Shown here: positions 1 through 11,442 of the stretch, one piece after another | Numbering within the stretch: position 1 is the first letter of the stretch | How the letters are laid out: each line of letters opens with the position of its first letter | DNA from: Synechococcus sp. AG-673-F03 | GTDB lineage: Bacteria; Cyanobacteriota; Cyanobacteriia; PCC-6307; Cyanobiaceae | DNA: 64,000 nucleotides | Assembly: GCA_003211205.1 (NCBI GenBank) | Contig: QCTJ01000006.1 | Coordinates: 19,510 to 83,509 of the forward strand | Direction: 5' to 3' | Position numbers and translations under genes: made by a program | The notes under the pieces: generated by a model | Told to the model about the DNA's origin: nothing | Databases searched by the model: none | The model's input: the letters and a program-made list of their open reading frames with translations, nothing else

Positions 1-201
1 TGTCTTGTCCTGCAGGTGGGCTAGCAACGCTTGGCTCGGGCCAGCCTGGCCCGGTGGCGATGGCTTCGGAGCGGCTTGTTGAGGGGGTGTCTCTGGGTGA
101 TGACCAGGCGAAACAAGTTCCGCTTCGGATCCGCAGCTCCCCGAGCACAGGCTCAACATCAGCAGGGGCAAACCGGCCCAGTTCCGCATGGTTCGATTCA
201 T
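1..201 (-). CDS. Putative lipoprotein, C-terminus outside window
   Basis: This is the N-terminal 67 residues of a protein that runs off the left edge of the window. It starts with ATG at 201, and the ATG overlaps the stop codon of the CRR6-like gene upstream (ATGA), so the two are probably translationally coupled. Residues 1-25 form a lipoprotein-type signal (hydrophobic core LPLLMLSLC followed by SGSC), so the mature protein is probably lipid-anchored. The following stretch is rich in Pro, Gln and Ala, like a linker. No domain is visible in the part present, so function is unknown. Confidence 0.6.
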   Translation of the reverse strand, partial: MNRTMRNWAGLPLLMLSLCSGSCGSEAELVSPGHHPETPPQQAAPKPSPPGQAGPSQALLAHLQDKT

Positions 202-698
202 GCTGACTGATCCAGCAGTTCCCAGAAACCACCATCCAGCTCGAAACCAAGGCTGGCGGCCATCAGGCTGAGGTTGCCGCGCTGACCTCCGGACAGCTCC
301 GAAGAGCTGCCCAGCTGGTTCAGCAGCATCAGGCGATGGGTGATCCACAATTCCAGAGCCTGAGGGTCGAAACGGATGCCTTCGCTGGGGCTGAAATCGT
401 GGGGAACCAACATCGCCACATGTTGAGCCAGGCTTCCGCCGGTCCGATCCAGCAACAAAGGCAGCCAGGGGTAGCGAGCGTCTGCCCGCAGAGCCCACAG
501 CCGAGGCTCAGGACATTCGCTCAGTTCTCTTGGGTCATCGACCTCACGGGGCCAGTCGTAGCTCAATTCCAGGACAGCACCGGCATCGAGCAGCTCCTGA
601 ATAGGACGATCCATCCAGGCTGAAAGAGCCTGCAGGTCCAGTGTCCTGATCGCTTTTGCGTCGATCGTCACCGGGGAATCAGGACTCAAGGTCTCCAT
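198..698 (-). CDS. crr6: CRR6-like NdhI maturation factor (DUF1817)
   Basis: The 166-residue soluble protein resembles the CRR6 family (chlororespiratory reduction 6), a factor that in plants and cyanobacteria helps assemble the NDH-1 hydrophilic arm by maturing NdhI. The family-like core is at about residues 45-130: a DxxELSExPExRLW block, then DARYPWLP and a segment reading LVPHDFSPSEGI, followed by an ALELW helix. Length fits the family. It lies upstream of and overlaps a lipoprotein gene by four bases. Several other NDH-1 genes occur later in the window (ndhL, and ndhF4/ndhD4/cupB). The assignment rests on remembered family motifs and not on a search. Confidence 0.7.
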   Translation of the reverse strand: METLSPDSPVTIDAKAIRTLDLQALSAWMDRPIQELLDAGAVLELSYDWPREVDDPRELSECPEPRLWALRADARYPWLPLLLDRTGGSLAQHVAMLVPHDFSPSEGIRFDPQALELWITHRLMLLNQLGSSSELSGGQRGNLSLMAASLGFELDGGFWELLDQSA

Positions 699-777
699 GC
701 TGGTGTGACAGGCCTTTGCGAATGATGGCGCCCCGAGGCCTGCTCAGGAAAGAATGCAGAGGTTTCAAGCTTCCGTC

Positions 778-882
778 ATGGTCACCACCCTTACCCAGGC
801 CGAAATCTTCATCGCTCTTGTGGTGGCTGCTCACGCCGGTATCCTCGCGATCCGTCTTTGCGTGAGCCTCTATCGCGCCTGA
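778..882 (+). CDS. psaM: Photosystem I reaction centre subunit XII (PsaM)
   Basis: This 34-residue ORF encodes a single transmembrane helix. It begins MVTTLTQAEIFIALVV and ends with an R-L-x-x-S-L-Y motif before a short basic tail. This matches PsaM, the small photosystem I subunit at the trimer interface (family pattern: T-x-x-Q/E-I/V, ALVxAL, FRLSxELY). Length and the position of the helix fit the family at 30-35 residues. It is isolated between the crr6-like gene and an unknown membrane protein. It is shorter than usual automatic cut-offs and easily missed. Confidence 0.75.
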   Translation: MVTTLTQAEIFIALVVAAHAGILAIRLCVSLYRA

Positions 883-930
883 GCTTCAAGGGCCTCTTGG
901 CACAAGCGGCACGCCGCGTTAAAAGCGGAC

Positions 931-1272
931 ATGCAGAAAGCCGTTTCTTCAGCGCCTGATGCCGCTTCTTTGGCGGCCTTGCTTCAGCAGCAGAATGATC
1001 GGAGAGAGCTGTTGTGCAGTGCCCTGGCGCTTGCCGTTAAGGGTGGTCTCATCTTTCTGGGCGTGGTGAGTGTTGTGCGCTTGTCGATGGCCTATCAGGA
1101 GCGGCTTGACCGCCATGGAGAGCTGGCGGCTGTGGTGGATGTGGAAGCCAACAAACTGCAAGGGCTGCAACAGCGCTTTGACACCCTGTTCACACTCGGT
1201 GGGGATGAACGTCTGATGGATGAGCAGGAGCAATGGATTGCTCCCAATCGCTTACGCGTGATTTGGCGCTGA
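931..1272 (+). CDS. Unknown single-pass membrane protein
   Basis: The 113-residue protein has a soluble N-terminus (residues 1-33), one clear membrane segment at about 34-52 (ALAVKGGLIFLGVVSVV), and then a charged, probably coiled-coil stretch (about 55-95) with regular Leu/Val spacing. The topology recalls small bitopic coiled-coil proteins such as FtsB/FtsL types, but no diagnostic motif is present and that comparison is only about shape. It stands alone between psaM and por, both on the same strand. Confidence 0.7.
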   Translation: MQKAVSSAPDAASLAALLQQQNDRRELLCSALALAVKGGLIFLGVVSVVRLSMAYQERLDRHGELAAVVDVEANKLQGLQQRFDTLFTLGGDERLMDEQEQWIAPNRLRVIWR

Positions 1273-1368
1273 CTGTTTTGCGCTGACTGTCTGTTCTCTG
1301 GGCTGACAGCTGCCCGCTGAGATTCGTGACCGGAGGCCGTTGAACGCACGGCCTGAACGGCAGACTGA

Positions 1369-2352
<984 letters not shown>

Positions 2353-2355
2353 AGC

Positions 2356-3267
<912 letters not shown>

Positions 3268-3395
3268 TCATTCTCATTCAACAGCAACACATGCACCCCA
3301 GCTGATATTCACCAAGAAATAAAAGATCCTTCGCTTCAGAAATGCTTGACCCTTGTATTTTCTTCGGATTGATTAAAAGAAATGAGTGAATTTGC

Positions 3396-4976
3396 TCATG
3401 CCTTGTAGTGGGCTTTTGCGTCATAGAGCGTTTCGCTGCTGATCTCCAGTCGCCCCTCCTGGCGTGCATAGGTTTCGGTGTTTCTGCGCACCTTGCCACG
3501 CACAAAGAAGGGGATTTTTTTCAGTTCCGCCTCGCCGTCGGCAGTCCACACCGGGCCTTGCTCTTCGGAGCTCATGACCACGGGGGATGGGTTGTGGTCT
3601 TCTGCGGCTTGATCTGTCCCGCCGCGATGACCCAGGTGGCTCTGATGCCCGTCCACAAACTCAAAGTCATGGCGGAACATGCCGATCAGATGTTCCTCAA
3701 GTCCCATCATCAGCGGATGCACCCAGGCGTCGAAAATCACATTCGCGCCTTCCCATCCCATCTGAGGGCTGTTGCGAGCCGGAACGTCCTGCACGTGCAT
3801 CGGTGTGCTGATCACGGCGCAAGGGATGCCCAAGCGCTTGGCGCTGTGTCGTTCCATCTGGGTTCCGAGCACCAGCTCGGGAGCGGTGTCGGCCATGGCC
3901 GCCTCGACCTCCAGATAGTCATCGCTGATCAGTGCTTCAAGGCCAAGCTCCTTGGCCGCCGCACGGACCGATCGCGCCATCTCGCGGCTGTAGGTGCCAA
4001 GACCAACCACTTTGAATCCAAGCTCCTCACTGCAGATGCGAGCTGCCGCCAGGGCGTGACTGCCGTCGCCAAAAATGAACACCCGCTTACCTGTGAGGTA
4101 GGTGGAATCCACGGATTCCGAATACCAGGGAAGCCTTGAACAGCGATACCCCTCTTCTTCAGTGGGTGGATCCATCCCCAGCAGCGTGTGCAACTCCACC
4201 AGGAAGCTGTGGGTGGCGCCAACGCCGATGGGCACCGTGCGTGTGAAGGGCATTCCGAAGCTGCGCTCAAGCCAGCTGCAGCTCGATTCTGCGATCTCCG
4301 GATAGAGGCACACATTCAGATCTGCCTGAGGGATTCGCTGGATGTCACTGACCTTCGCTCCAAGCGGAGCGACCACCCCGACATCGATGCCGTGCACGGT
4401 GAGCAGTCTCTGGATTTCGAGCACGTCATCACGGCATCGAAATCCCAGCAGGGAAGGACCGATCAGATTGACCCGAGGTCGACGGCCGACGGCCATCCAG
4501 GCCTTGGGATCATGCTGCGTCTGATCAGGCACCTGGGGCTTCAGCAGATTGCGCACAAGCTGGTAGAGCGTTTCCGCTGCTCCCCAGTTTTCTTTTTTGC
4601 TGTATGCAGGCAGTTCCAGGGTCACAACGGGCATGCTCAGTCCCATGCCCTGGGCCAGGGCACCCGGTTGATCCTGAATCAGTTCAGCGGTGCAGCTCTC
4701 ACCGACCAGCAGTGCATCCGGATGGAAACGTTCTGCCGCTTCACGCACAGTGCGCTTCACCAGTTCGGCGGTGTCGCCTCCCAGGTCGCGTGCCTGAAAG
4801 GTGGTGTAAGTCACCGGTGGGCGCTGCCCGCGCCGTTCGATCATCGTGAACAGCAAGTCGGCATAGGTGTCACCTTGAGGTGCATGCAGCACGTAGTGGA
4901 CGCCGCGCATCGAGGCGGCGATGCGCATGGCGCCCACATGGGGTGGTCCTTCGTAAGTCCAGAGCGTCAGTTGCAT
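3396..4976 (-). CDS. chlB: Dark-operative protochlorophyllide reductase subunit ChlB
   Basis: ChlB is the NifK-like subunit that with ChlN forms the catalytic component holding a 4Fe-4S cluster and protochlorophyllide. The protein starts [18 protein letters not shown], the canonical ChlB N-terminus, at ATG 4976. The frame stays open further upstream, but that extension overlaps chlN and does not resemble ChlB. Family blocks include [28 protein letters not shown], and FGDGSHALA. The C-terminal domain carries [15 protein letters not shown] near the end. Length is 526 residues, as expected. Its start lies five bases after the chlN stop, so the two are co-transcribed. Confidence 0.97.
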   Translation of the reverse strand: MQLTLWTYEGPPHVGAMRIAASMRGVHYVLHAPQGDTYADLLFTMIERRGQRPPVTYTTFQARDLGGDTAELVKRTVREAAERFHPDALLVGESCTAELIQDQPGALAQGMGLSMPVVTLELPAYSKKENWGAAETLYQLVRNLLKPQVPDQTQHDPKAWMAVGRRPRVNLIGPSLLGFRCRDDVLEIQRLLTVHGIDVGVVAPLGAKVSDIQRIPQADLNVCLYPEIAESSCSWLERSFGMPFTRTVPIGVGATHSFLVELHTLLGMDPPTEEEGYRCSRLPWYSESVDSTYLTGKRVFIFGDGSHALAAARICSEELGFKVVGLGTYSREMARSVRAAAKELGLEALISDDYLEVEAAMADTAPELVLGTQMERHSAKRLGIPCAVISTPMHVQDVPARNSPQMGWEGANVIFDAWVHPLMMGLEEHLIGMFRHDFEFVDGHQSHLGHRGGTDQAAEDHNPSPVVMSSEEQGPVWTADGEAELKKIPFFVRGKVRRNTETYARQEGRLEISSETLYDAKAHYKA

Positions 4977-4981
4977 GGGAA

Positions 4982-6334
<1,353 letters not shown>

Positions 6335-6393
6335 TCATTACGGTCGGGAATGGTGGATCTGGGTACGTTTCGACGAGCGATTCAGATCCCGTG

Positions 6394-6885
6394 ATGTCCT
6401 CTCTGCGTGTTCTTCCTGCCGCTCTTGCGCTGAGCCTGGCGCTTGTGGCCTGCCAGTCGGCTGGGAAGAGGGCGGATAACGATGAGGTGAAGGTCGTTAA
6501 TGGTGTTGAAGCCGTTTGTGCCGCTCAGGCCGACGTTGACGCCGCCGTGGGCCAGGTCAACGGTCTCACTCCTGACTCCACCGTGGCGGAGGCTCAACAG
6601 GCTGGGGACAAGCTCAAACGTGCTCTCGCTGCTCTCAGCAAAGCTGAGGGTCAGCTTGATAAGGCAGAAGTGAAGGAGTACCGAGATCAGGTGGATCTCT
6701 TCCGCAAAGCCGTTGATGAAGTCAGCAAGAACAAGGACCTGACCCTGGCAGAAGCCGCTGAGCAGCTGAAGGGCAAGGCTGCTCCTCTGCTCGCGGCGCG
6801 AGAACAACTGGCATCCATAACAGTCTGCATCGATGCTGTCGATGACAGCGCCGATGCCAAGGCGGATGAGAAGCCGACGTCCTGA
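6394..6885 (+). CDS. Helical lipoprotein of unknown function
   Basis: The 163-residue protein has a lipoprotein signal peptide: hydrophobic LPAALALSLALVAC with the lipobox LVAC, giving a mature N-terminal Cys at about residue 20. The rest is Ala-, Lys- and Glu-rich and predicted to be mostly helical, with a C-terminal acidic tail. I chose ATG 6394; a GTG lies directly before it at 6391. Two further Cys residues occur, in VCAAQ and TVCID, and could pair in the periplasm. No known domain was recognised. It is divergent from chlN. Confidence 0.75.
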   Translation: MSSLRVLPAALALSLALVACQSAGKRADNDEVKVVNGVEAVCAAQADVDAAVGQVNGLTPDSTVAEAQQAGDKLKRALAALSKAEGQLDKAEVKEYRDQVDLFRKAVDEVSKNKDLTLAEAAEQLKGKAAPLLAAREQLASITVCIDAVDDSADAKADEKPTS

Positions 6886-6920
6886 TCAGGAGCGTTCAGA
6901 GAAGGATTTGAGAGTCGAAC

Positions 6921-7328
6921 TCAAAGACGGCGGCGGAAGCGATCATCAGCGAAGCTGCCGCTGCCACGCCCATCCGAGTCGTCCATTTGGCTCAGGCGCC
7001 AGACATTGCGACTGACACGCCGCGCTGTCAGGCCTCCCCTCTCAACAGATTCTGTGCCGGGTCGAGCCCCGAGCAGATAGGTGACTTCAGTCGTTGTTAA
7101 GGGAGCTCCGCTATTGACGGCTAAAGCGGTGAGTTCCAGTCTCTGGCGAAGCTTCCGAACCATGCCGGCGTGGCTGCTGTCATCAGTGTCCAACCAGGGC
7201 ATCTCCGCCTGACCTTCGCCGGCAAGACGCTGCATCAGGCTGTAGCTGACCAGACCCAGGGCCTGTTCGGCGTTGAGTTCAGTGGAAAGTTGGCCAGGTT
7301 CCTCTGATTTTCGACGGGCGGAAGCCAT
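6921..7328 (-). CDS. Conserved-looking hypothetical protein next to csoS1D
   Basis: The 135-residue soluble protein is divergent from csoS1D with about 96 bases between the starts. A central region around residues 55-110 reads like a small winged-helix or other DNA-binding fold: [21 protein letters not shown] (split here by position: residues about 58-78), then [12 protein letters not shown] and an Arg-rich [11 protein letters not shown]. That is an impression from residue pattern only. The C-terminus is a Gly/Ser/Arg-rich tail. I do not recognise the family. The position next to the carboxysome locus makes a role there possible but unproven. Confidence 0.65.
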   Translation of the reverse strand: MASARRKSEEPGQLSTELNAEQALGLVSYSLMQRLAGEGQAEMPWLDTDDSSHAGMVRKLRQRLELTALAVNSGAPLTTTEVTYLLGARPGTESVERGGLTARRVSRNVWRLSQMDDSDGRGSGSFADDRFRRRL

Positions 7329-7424
7329 GGCTCACAGGGAAGTTGGTCCGAAGTTATCGGCTGTGTGGGGCAGTGCAAGCACCTGCGCGCTGTTTGTCGA
7401 TCGGCATCCGGTAAGATCCGCGCC

Positions 7425-8210
7425 ATGAAACGTTTCGCCGGCTTCGACGCCAGAGAGCGGCGGGTTGGCGGGAGCGCTCTCGTCACCGGTACGGAGGTGA
7501 ATCCCTCTGTCGGCGGAGCGAGCTGCGTCGTGACGACTGACTCGGAGTCTTCTCGGCTCAATCGGAAGAACAGTCTTGTGCAGTCAATCGAGCTGCGCAC
7601 CCATGTGTTTATCGATTCACTGCAGCCACAGTTGGCTGCCTACATGGGAACGGTGAGTCAGGGCTTTTTGCCGATTCCAGGGGATGCCTGCCTGTGGTTG
7701 GAAGTTTCGCCAGGTATGGCTGTTCATCGAGTGACCGACATCGCTCTAAAGGCCAGCAATGTGCGACTCGGACAGATGGTGGTGGAAAGGGCCTTTGGAT
7801 CGATGGCCTTGTATCACCGAGACCAGAGCACTGTGCTCCATTCCGGTGATGTTGTGCTTGAGGCCATTGGCAGCTCGGTTGACCAGCGAACTCCTGCTGA
7901 GGTGAGTTGGACCGAAGTGATTCGTGCGATCACTCCTGACCATGCTGTGCTGATCAACCGAATCAATCGCCGTGGCTCCATGATCGAGGCCGGAATGAGC
8001 ATGTTCATTCTGGAGACAGAGCCCGCGGGCTATGTGCTGATTGCCGCCAATGAAGCGGAGAAGTCATCCAACATCACGCTTGTCGATGTGAAGGCTGTGG
8101 GAGCTTTCGGACGCCTGACTCTGGCGGGGCGAGAGGGTGATGTGGAGGAGGCCGCGGCTGCCGCCATGCGTGCGATTGATTTGGTCAATCGACGTTCTGC
8201 GCGGAGCTGA
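7425..8210 (+). CDS. csoS1D: Carboxysome shell protein CsoS1D (tandem BMC, pseudohexamer)
   Basis: CsoS1D is a fused tandem BMC-domain protein that forms trimers (pseudohexamers) which can stack and have a gated large pore in the alpha-carboxysome shell. BMC domain 1 covers about residues 50-150 ([15 protein letters not shown], then [12 protein letters not shown]), and domain 2 about 155-255 ([19 protein letters not shown], then [11 protein letters not shown] and [15 protein letters not shown]). ATG 7425 gives 261 residues, the family's usual length. Residues 1-50 are a presumably flexible extension containing VTGTE and a TTDSE segment that recall CsoS2 motifs. It is separated from the main cso operon by the opposite-strand rdgB gene, a common arrangement in alpha-cyanobacteria. 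Confidence 0.95.
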   Translation: MKRFAGFDARERRVGGSALVTGTEVNPSVGGASCVVTTDSESSRLNRKNSLVQSIELRTHVFIDSLQPQLAAYMGTVSQGFLPIPGDACLWLEVSPGMAVHRVTDIALKASNVRLGQMVVERAFGSMALYHRDQSTVLHSGDVVLEAIGSSVDQRTPAEVSWTEVIRAITPDHAVLINRINRRGSMIEAGMSMFILETEPAGYVLIAANEAEKSSNITLVDVKAVGAFGRLTLAGREGDVEEAAAAAMRAIDLVNRRSARS

Positions 8211-8214
8211 ACGT

Positions 8215-8820
8215 TCAGTCCAGTTCCAGTTTTTTGCGCAGGCCAGGTGCCAGAGCGCGGGCGGCCTTGCCTCGACTCCCAAGTTTGGACAGCTGTGAGG
8301 TGTTCAGTTCTCCATAGCTGCAGCCGGCCTCACGCACCCAGAACAAGGATTCAATGCCTCCTCCTGGATAGGCCGGTGCAGACAGAAGTTCACCCCAGCA
8401 GATGCCTTCCGCTTGCTCGTCGCAGGCCCCGTCGGGTGAGCAGAGCACCATGGCACTTCTGAAGCGCGCACTTCGATAAGGCACGTCCACCATTGCCTGC
8501 ATGAGCTTCGAGAGTTTTTCCTCATTGCTGGGGGCGAGTCGTGCCGTATACAGCCCAGGAGCCCCATCGAGGGCGTCGACTTCAAGTCCGGAATCATCTG
8601 CCAGAGCCCAGCAACCGGTTCTTGCCGCCGCGGCACTGGCCTTGAGCCGGGCATTCTCCAGGTAGGTCCTGCCGGTCTCTTCAACATCCAGATCGGAAGG
8701 TTGGCGCTGCACTGACACATCGATCGGGCCGAGCATCCTTTCGATCTCAGCAACTTTCTGTGGATTACCACTGGCGATGATCAGCGTGCGCAAAGCGCTG
8801 CTCCTGGAGTGGAGCACCAT
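8215..8820 (-). CDS. rdgB: Non-canonical purine NTP pyrophosphatase (RdgB/HAM1)
   Basis: This family hydrolyses ITP, dITP and XTP to monophosphates and so keeps deaminated purines out of nucleic acids. The N-terminal substrate motif IIASGNPQKVAEI (about residues 14-26) is diagnostic, followed by the catalytic block ALADDSGLEVDALDGAPGLYTAR at about 71-93 (listed as ADDSGLEVDAL plus PGLYTAR). The usual C-terminal segment is present as LGSRGKAARAL in place of SHRGRAL. Length is 201 residues. The gene is convergent with csoS1D (four bases apart) and divergent from csoS1, so it interrupts the carboxysome genes on the other strand. Confidence 0.92.
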   Translation of the reverse strand: MVLHSRSSALRTLIIASGNPQKVAEIERMLGPIDVSVQRQPSDLDVEETGRTYLENARLKASAAAARTGCWALADDSGLEVDALDGAPGLYTARLAPSNEEKLSKLMQAMVDVPYRSARFRSAMVLCSPDGACDEQAEGICWGELLSAPAYPGGGIESLFWVREAGCSYGELNTSQLSKLGSRGKAARALAPGLRKKLELD

Positions 8821-9140
8821 TGTGTGTGATCAGGTGTAAATCTTTTGAGCTTCAGTCGTCACAGGAAACCTGAAGAGGTTGAACATCCCACCCGGAAAGC
8901 CCGGATTTTCAGATTTCCGCTTGTAACGCTATGGACCTTTTTCGGTCTCGCCACCGCATGTGTTGGCCTGCTGACTTCGGAGGCCACAGTTCTTTAGATC
9001 AGTCCCTGACAGGGTGATCAGCAGGGCTTATCAGGTTCACTACGGACAGTGATCCCGAGAAAACGCATTAGCTCTTGACGGGGCGCCCATTGGCAGAGCA
9101 GTCTCATCGGCGAACATCCCCCCCCTATTCCCGGTAGGTA
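8821..9140. promoter_or_regulatory. Intergenic leader of the carboxysome operon
   Basis: These 320 bases lie between the divergent starts of rdgB and csoS1 and must hold promoters for both. No ORF with coding character was seen. An imperfect inverted repeat and a direct repeat occur at 8997-9034 (listed separately). A GGTAGGT sequence directly before the csoS1 ATG may act as its ribosome binding site, although its spacing is short. A TTGACG hexamer occurs at about 9073, but no convincing -10 box follows at the right distance, so I do not call a promoter position. Confidence 0.5.
8997..9034. repeat. Repeat cluster upstream of csoS1
   Basis: An inverted repeat has left arm GATCAGTCCCTG and right arm CAGGGTGATC; the arms match except for a two-base bulge and are separated by one A. 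The right arm also begins a near-tandem direct repeat: CAGGGTGATCAG at 9010-9021 followed immediately by CAGGGCTTATCAG at 9022-9034. This could be a regulator binding site or a leader hairpin for the cso operon. No known regulator motif was matched. Confidence 0.35.
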
Positions 9141-9452
9141 ATGGCAAACGAAACCATGGGCATCGCTCTCGGCATGATCGAGACACGCGGCCTCGTTCCT
9201 GCGATTGAAGCGGCTGACGCCATGACCAAGGCTGCCGAAGTGCGCCTGATCGGTCGTGAGTTCGTCGGTGGCGGTTATGTCACCGTTCTGGTGCGCGGCG
9301 AAACCGGTGCTGTGAACGCTGCTGTGCGTGCTGGCGCCGATGCCTGTGAGCGCGTTGGCGACGGCCTTGTGGCTGCTCACATCATCGCTCGCCCTCACCG
9401 CGAAGTGGAGCCTGCGCTGGGCAATGGCAACTTCCTCGGTCAGAAGGACTGA
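9141..9452 (+). CDS. csoS1: Carboxysome shell hexamer CsoS1 (BMC-H)
   Basis: CsoS1 is the main hexameric facet protein of the alpha-carboxysome shell. The single BMC domain spans residues 6-95: GIALGMIETRGLVPAIEAAD, then KAAEVRLIGREFVGGGYVTV, RGETGAVNAAVRAG and HIIARPHREVEPAL. The 103-residue length is typical. It is the first gene of the main operon, followed by cbbL after 72 bases that include a short A+T-looped inverted repeat (AACCTC to GAGGTT). A second, extended copy (csoS1E) lies at 16162-16806 and its BMC domain is nearly the same in protein sequence. Confidence 0.97.
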   Translation: MANETMGIALGMIETRGLVPAIEAADAMTKAAEVRLIGREFVGGGYVTVLVRGETGAVNAAVRAGADACERVGDGLVAAHIIARPHREVEPALGNGNFLGQKD

Positions 9453-9524
9453 GATCGTCTGAACCTCTGAAATTTTGAGGTTTCAACGACTCACCCGCCT
9501 TCAACGACTTAACGGACTTTTCTT

Positions 9525-10940
9525 ATGAGCAAGAAGTACGACGCCGGGGTAAAGGAGTACAGAGACACTTACTGGACTCCTGATTACGTCCCCCTAGACA
9601 CCGACCTGCTGGCCTGCTTCAAGTGCACCGGCCAGGAAGGTGTGCCCAAGGAAGAGGTTGCCGCTGCTGTGGCTGCGGAATCCTCCACCGGCACCTGGTC
9701 CACCGTGTGGTCCGAGCTCCTCACCGATCTCGATTTCTACAAGGGCCGCTGCTACCGCATCGAGGATGTCCCTGGAGACAAGGAATCCTTCTATGCCTTC
9801 ATTGCTTACCCCCTCGATCTGTTCGAAGAGGGTTCCATCACCAACGTTTTGACCTCACTGGTCGGCAACGTTTTCGGTTTCAAGGCTCTGCGGCACCTAC
9901 GTCTTGAAGATCTGCGGTTCCCGATCGCGTTCATCAAGACCTGCTACGGCCCCCCGAATGGCATCTGCGTCGAGCGCGACCGGATGAACAAGTACGGCCG
10001 TCCTCTTCTGGGTTGCACCATCAAGCCGAAACTCGGCCTGAGCGGTAAGAACTATGGCCGTGTTGTCTATGAGTGCCTGCGTGGCGGTCTGGACTTCACC
10101 AAAGACGACGAGAACATCAACTCTCAACCCTTCCAGCGTTGGCAGAACCGTTTCGAGTTCGTCGCCGATGCCATCAAGCTGTCTGAGCAGGAGACAGGCG
10201 AGCGCAAGGGGCACTACCTCAACGTGACCGCCAACACTCCCGAGGAGATGTACGAGCGCGCTGAGTTCGCCAAAGAACTCGGCATGCCGATCATCATGCA
10301 CGACTTCATCACCGGTGGCTTCACCGCCAACACCGGACTGTCGAAGTGGTGCCGCAAAAACGGCATGTTGCTGCACATTCACCGTGCAATGCACGCGGTG
10401 ATCGACCGTCATCCCAAGCACGGCATCCACTTCCGCGTTCTCGCCAAGTGCCTGCGTCTGTCCGGTGGTGACCAGCTTCACACCGGCACCGTGGTCGGCA
10501 AGCTCGAAGGTGATCGTCAGACCACCCTCGGATATATCGATCAGCTGCGCGAATCATTCGTGCCTGAAGACCGCAGCCGCGGCAACTTCTTCGATCAGGA
10601 CTGGGGTTCCATGCCTGGCGTGTTTGCAGTTGCTTCCGGCGGTATCCACGTGTGGCACATGCCTGCACTGGTGGCGATCTTCGGTGACGACTCCGTTCTG
10701 CAGTTCGGTGGTGGTACCCACGGTCACCCCTGGGGTTCTGCTGCAGGTGCTGCGGCCAACCGTGTGGCCCTCGAGGCCTGCGTCAAGGCACGCAATGCCG
10801 GTCGCGAGATCGAGAAAGAAAGCCGCGACATCCTTATGGAAGCCGGCAAGCACAGCCCTGAGCTGGCGATCGCCCTCGAGACCTGGAAGGAGATCAAGTT
10901 CGAGTTCGACACCGTCGATAAGCTCGACGTTCAGAACTGA
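9525..10940 (+). CDS. cbbL: Ribulose bisphosphate carboxylase large subunit, form IA
   Basis: The protein is the catalytic large subunit that carboxylates or oxygenates RuBP inside the carboxysome. Form IA is inferred from the cso context and the N-terminus [17 protein letters not shown]. Active-site blocks are present: [17 protein letters not shown], the carbamylated Lys in [20 protein letters not shown], and loop 6 with its mobile Lys in [10 protein letters not shown]. Length is 471 residues, normal. It is followed 59 bases later by cbbS, with a strong hairpin and T-tract in the gap. Codon use looks strongly biased, consistent with very high expression. Confidence 0.99.
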   Translation: MSKKYDAGVKEYRDTYWTPDYVPLDTDLLACFKCTGQEGVPKEEVAAAVAAESSTGTWSTVWSELLTDLDFYKGRCYRIEDVPGDKESFYAFIAYPLDLFEEGSITNVLTSLVGNVFGFKALRHLRLEDLRFPIAFIKTCYGPPNGICVERDRMNKYGRPLLGCTIKPKLGLSGKNYGRVVYECLRGGLDFTKDDENINSQPFQRWQNRFEFVADAIKLSEQETGERKGHYLNVTANTPEEMYERAEFAKELGMPIIMHDFITGGFTANTGLSKWCRKNGMLLHIHRAMHAVIDRHPKHGIHFRVLAKCLRLSGGDQLHTGTVVGKLEGDRQTTLGYIDQLRESFVPEDRSRGNFFDQDWGSMPGVFAVASGGIHVWHMPALVAIFGDDSVLQFGGGTHGHPWGSAAGAAANRVALEACVKARNAGREIEKESRDILMEAGKHSPELAIALETWKEIKFEFDTVDKLDVQN

Positions 10941-10950
10941 TCGCAACCAC

Positions 10951-10980
10951 GGCCGGTTGATTGAACCGGCCACCTTTTTT
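10951..10980 (+). terminator. Hairpin plus T-tract between cbbL and cbbS
   Basis: A perfect 8-bp stem GGCCGGTT (10951-10958) and AACCGGCC (10964-10971) has a 5-base loop and is followed after three bases by six Ts (10975-10980). This is the form of an intrinsic terminator, yet it lies inside the operon, ten bases after the cbbL stop and before the cbbS ribosome binding site AAGGA. It may act as a partial terminator or as a 3' stabiliser of a cbbL transcript. Confidence 0.7.
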
Positions 10981-10999
10981 ACTTACACCAAGGATCCCC

Positions 11000-11341
11000 A
11001 TGCCTTTCCAGAGCACCGTGGGTGACTACAAAACAGTCGCCACCCTGGAGACCTTCGGCTTTCTTCCGCCGATGACCCAGGACGAGATCTACGACCAGAT
11101 CGCCTACATCATTGCCCAGGGTTGGAGCCCGCTCATCGAGCACGTCCATCCCAGTAACTCCATGGCCACCTATTGGTCTTATTGGAAGTTGCCCTTCTTT
11201 GGTGAGAAGGACCTCAATGTTGTTGTGAGTGAGCTCGAGGGGTGCCATCGCGCCTACCCCGACCATCACGTGCGCATCGTCGGTTACGACGCCTACACCC
11301 AAAGCCAGGGTGCCTGCTTCGTGGTTTTCGAAGGACGCTGA
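11000..11341 (+). CDS. cbbS: Ribulose bisphosphate carboxylase small subunit
   Basis: The small subunit caps the L8 core to form L8S8 Rubisco and helps bind CsoS2. The 113-residue protein starts MPFQSTVGDYKTVATLETFGF at ATG 11000, which has AAGGA six bases upstream. An in-frame start further upstream at 10961 would cover the hairpin region and is not plausible. Typical blocks are MTQDEIYDQIAYI, YWSYWKLPFFG, and CHRAYPDHHVRIVGYD. The form IA small subunit is short, lacking the longer loop of plant enzymes, as seen here. A second hairpin with T-tract follows 20 bases after the stop. Confidence 0.98.
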   Translation: MPFQSTVGDYKTVATLETFGFLPPMTQDEIYDQIAYIIAQGWSPLIEHVHPSNSMATYWSYWKLPFFGEKDLNVVVSELEGCHRAYPDHHVRIVGYDAYTQSQGACFVVFEGR

Positions 11342-11361
11342 TCCTTCGAACCTTTGGTTCC

Positions 11362-11397
11362 GAGCCCTGATCTGAGTTCAGGGCTCCAGATTTTTTT
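11362..11397 (+). terminator. Hairpin plus T-tract between cbbS and csoS2
   Basis: A perfect 9-bp stem GAGCCCTGA (11362-11370) and TCAGGGCTC (11378-11386) with a 7-base loop is followed by CAGA and seven Ts (11391-11397). It has terminator form but is followed 45 bases later by csoS2 on the same strand. Partial termination here would favour Rubisco over scaffold and shell genes. Confidence 0.7.
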
Positions 11398-11442
11398 CGG
11401 GAGCATCAGCTCCTAGCTCTTCGACGACTTCACCGGGCGGAC

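Noticed and set aside
9060..9110. Sigma-70 promoter with TTGACG as -35 box
   Set aside because: No acceptable -10 hexamer lies 16-18 bases downstream.
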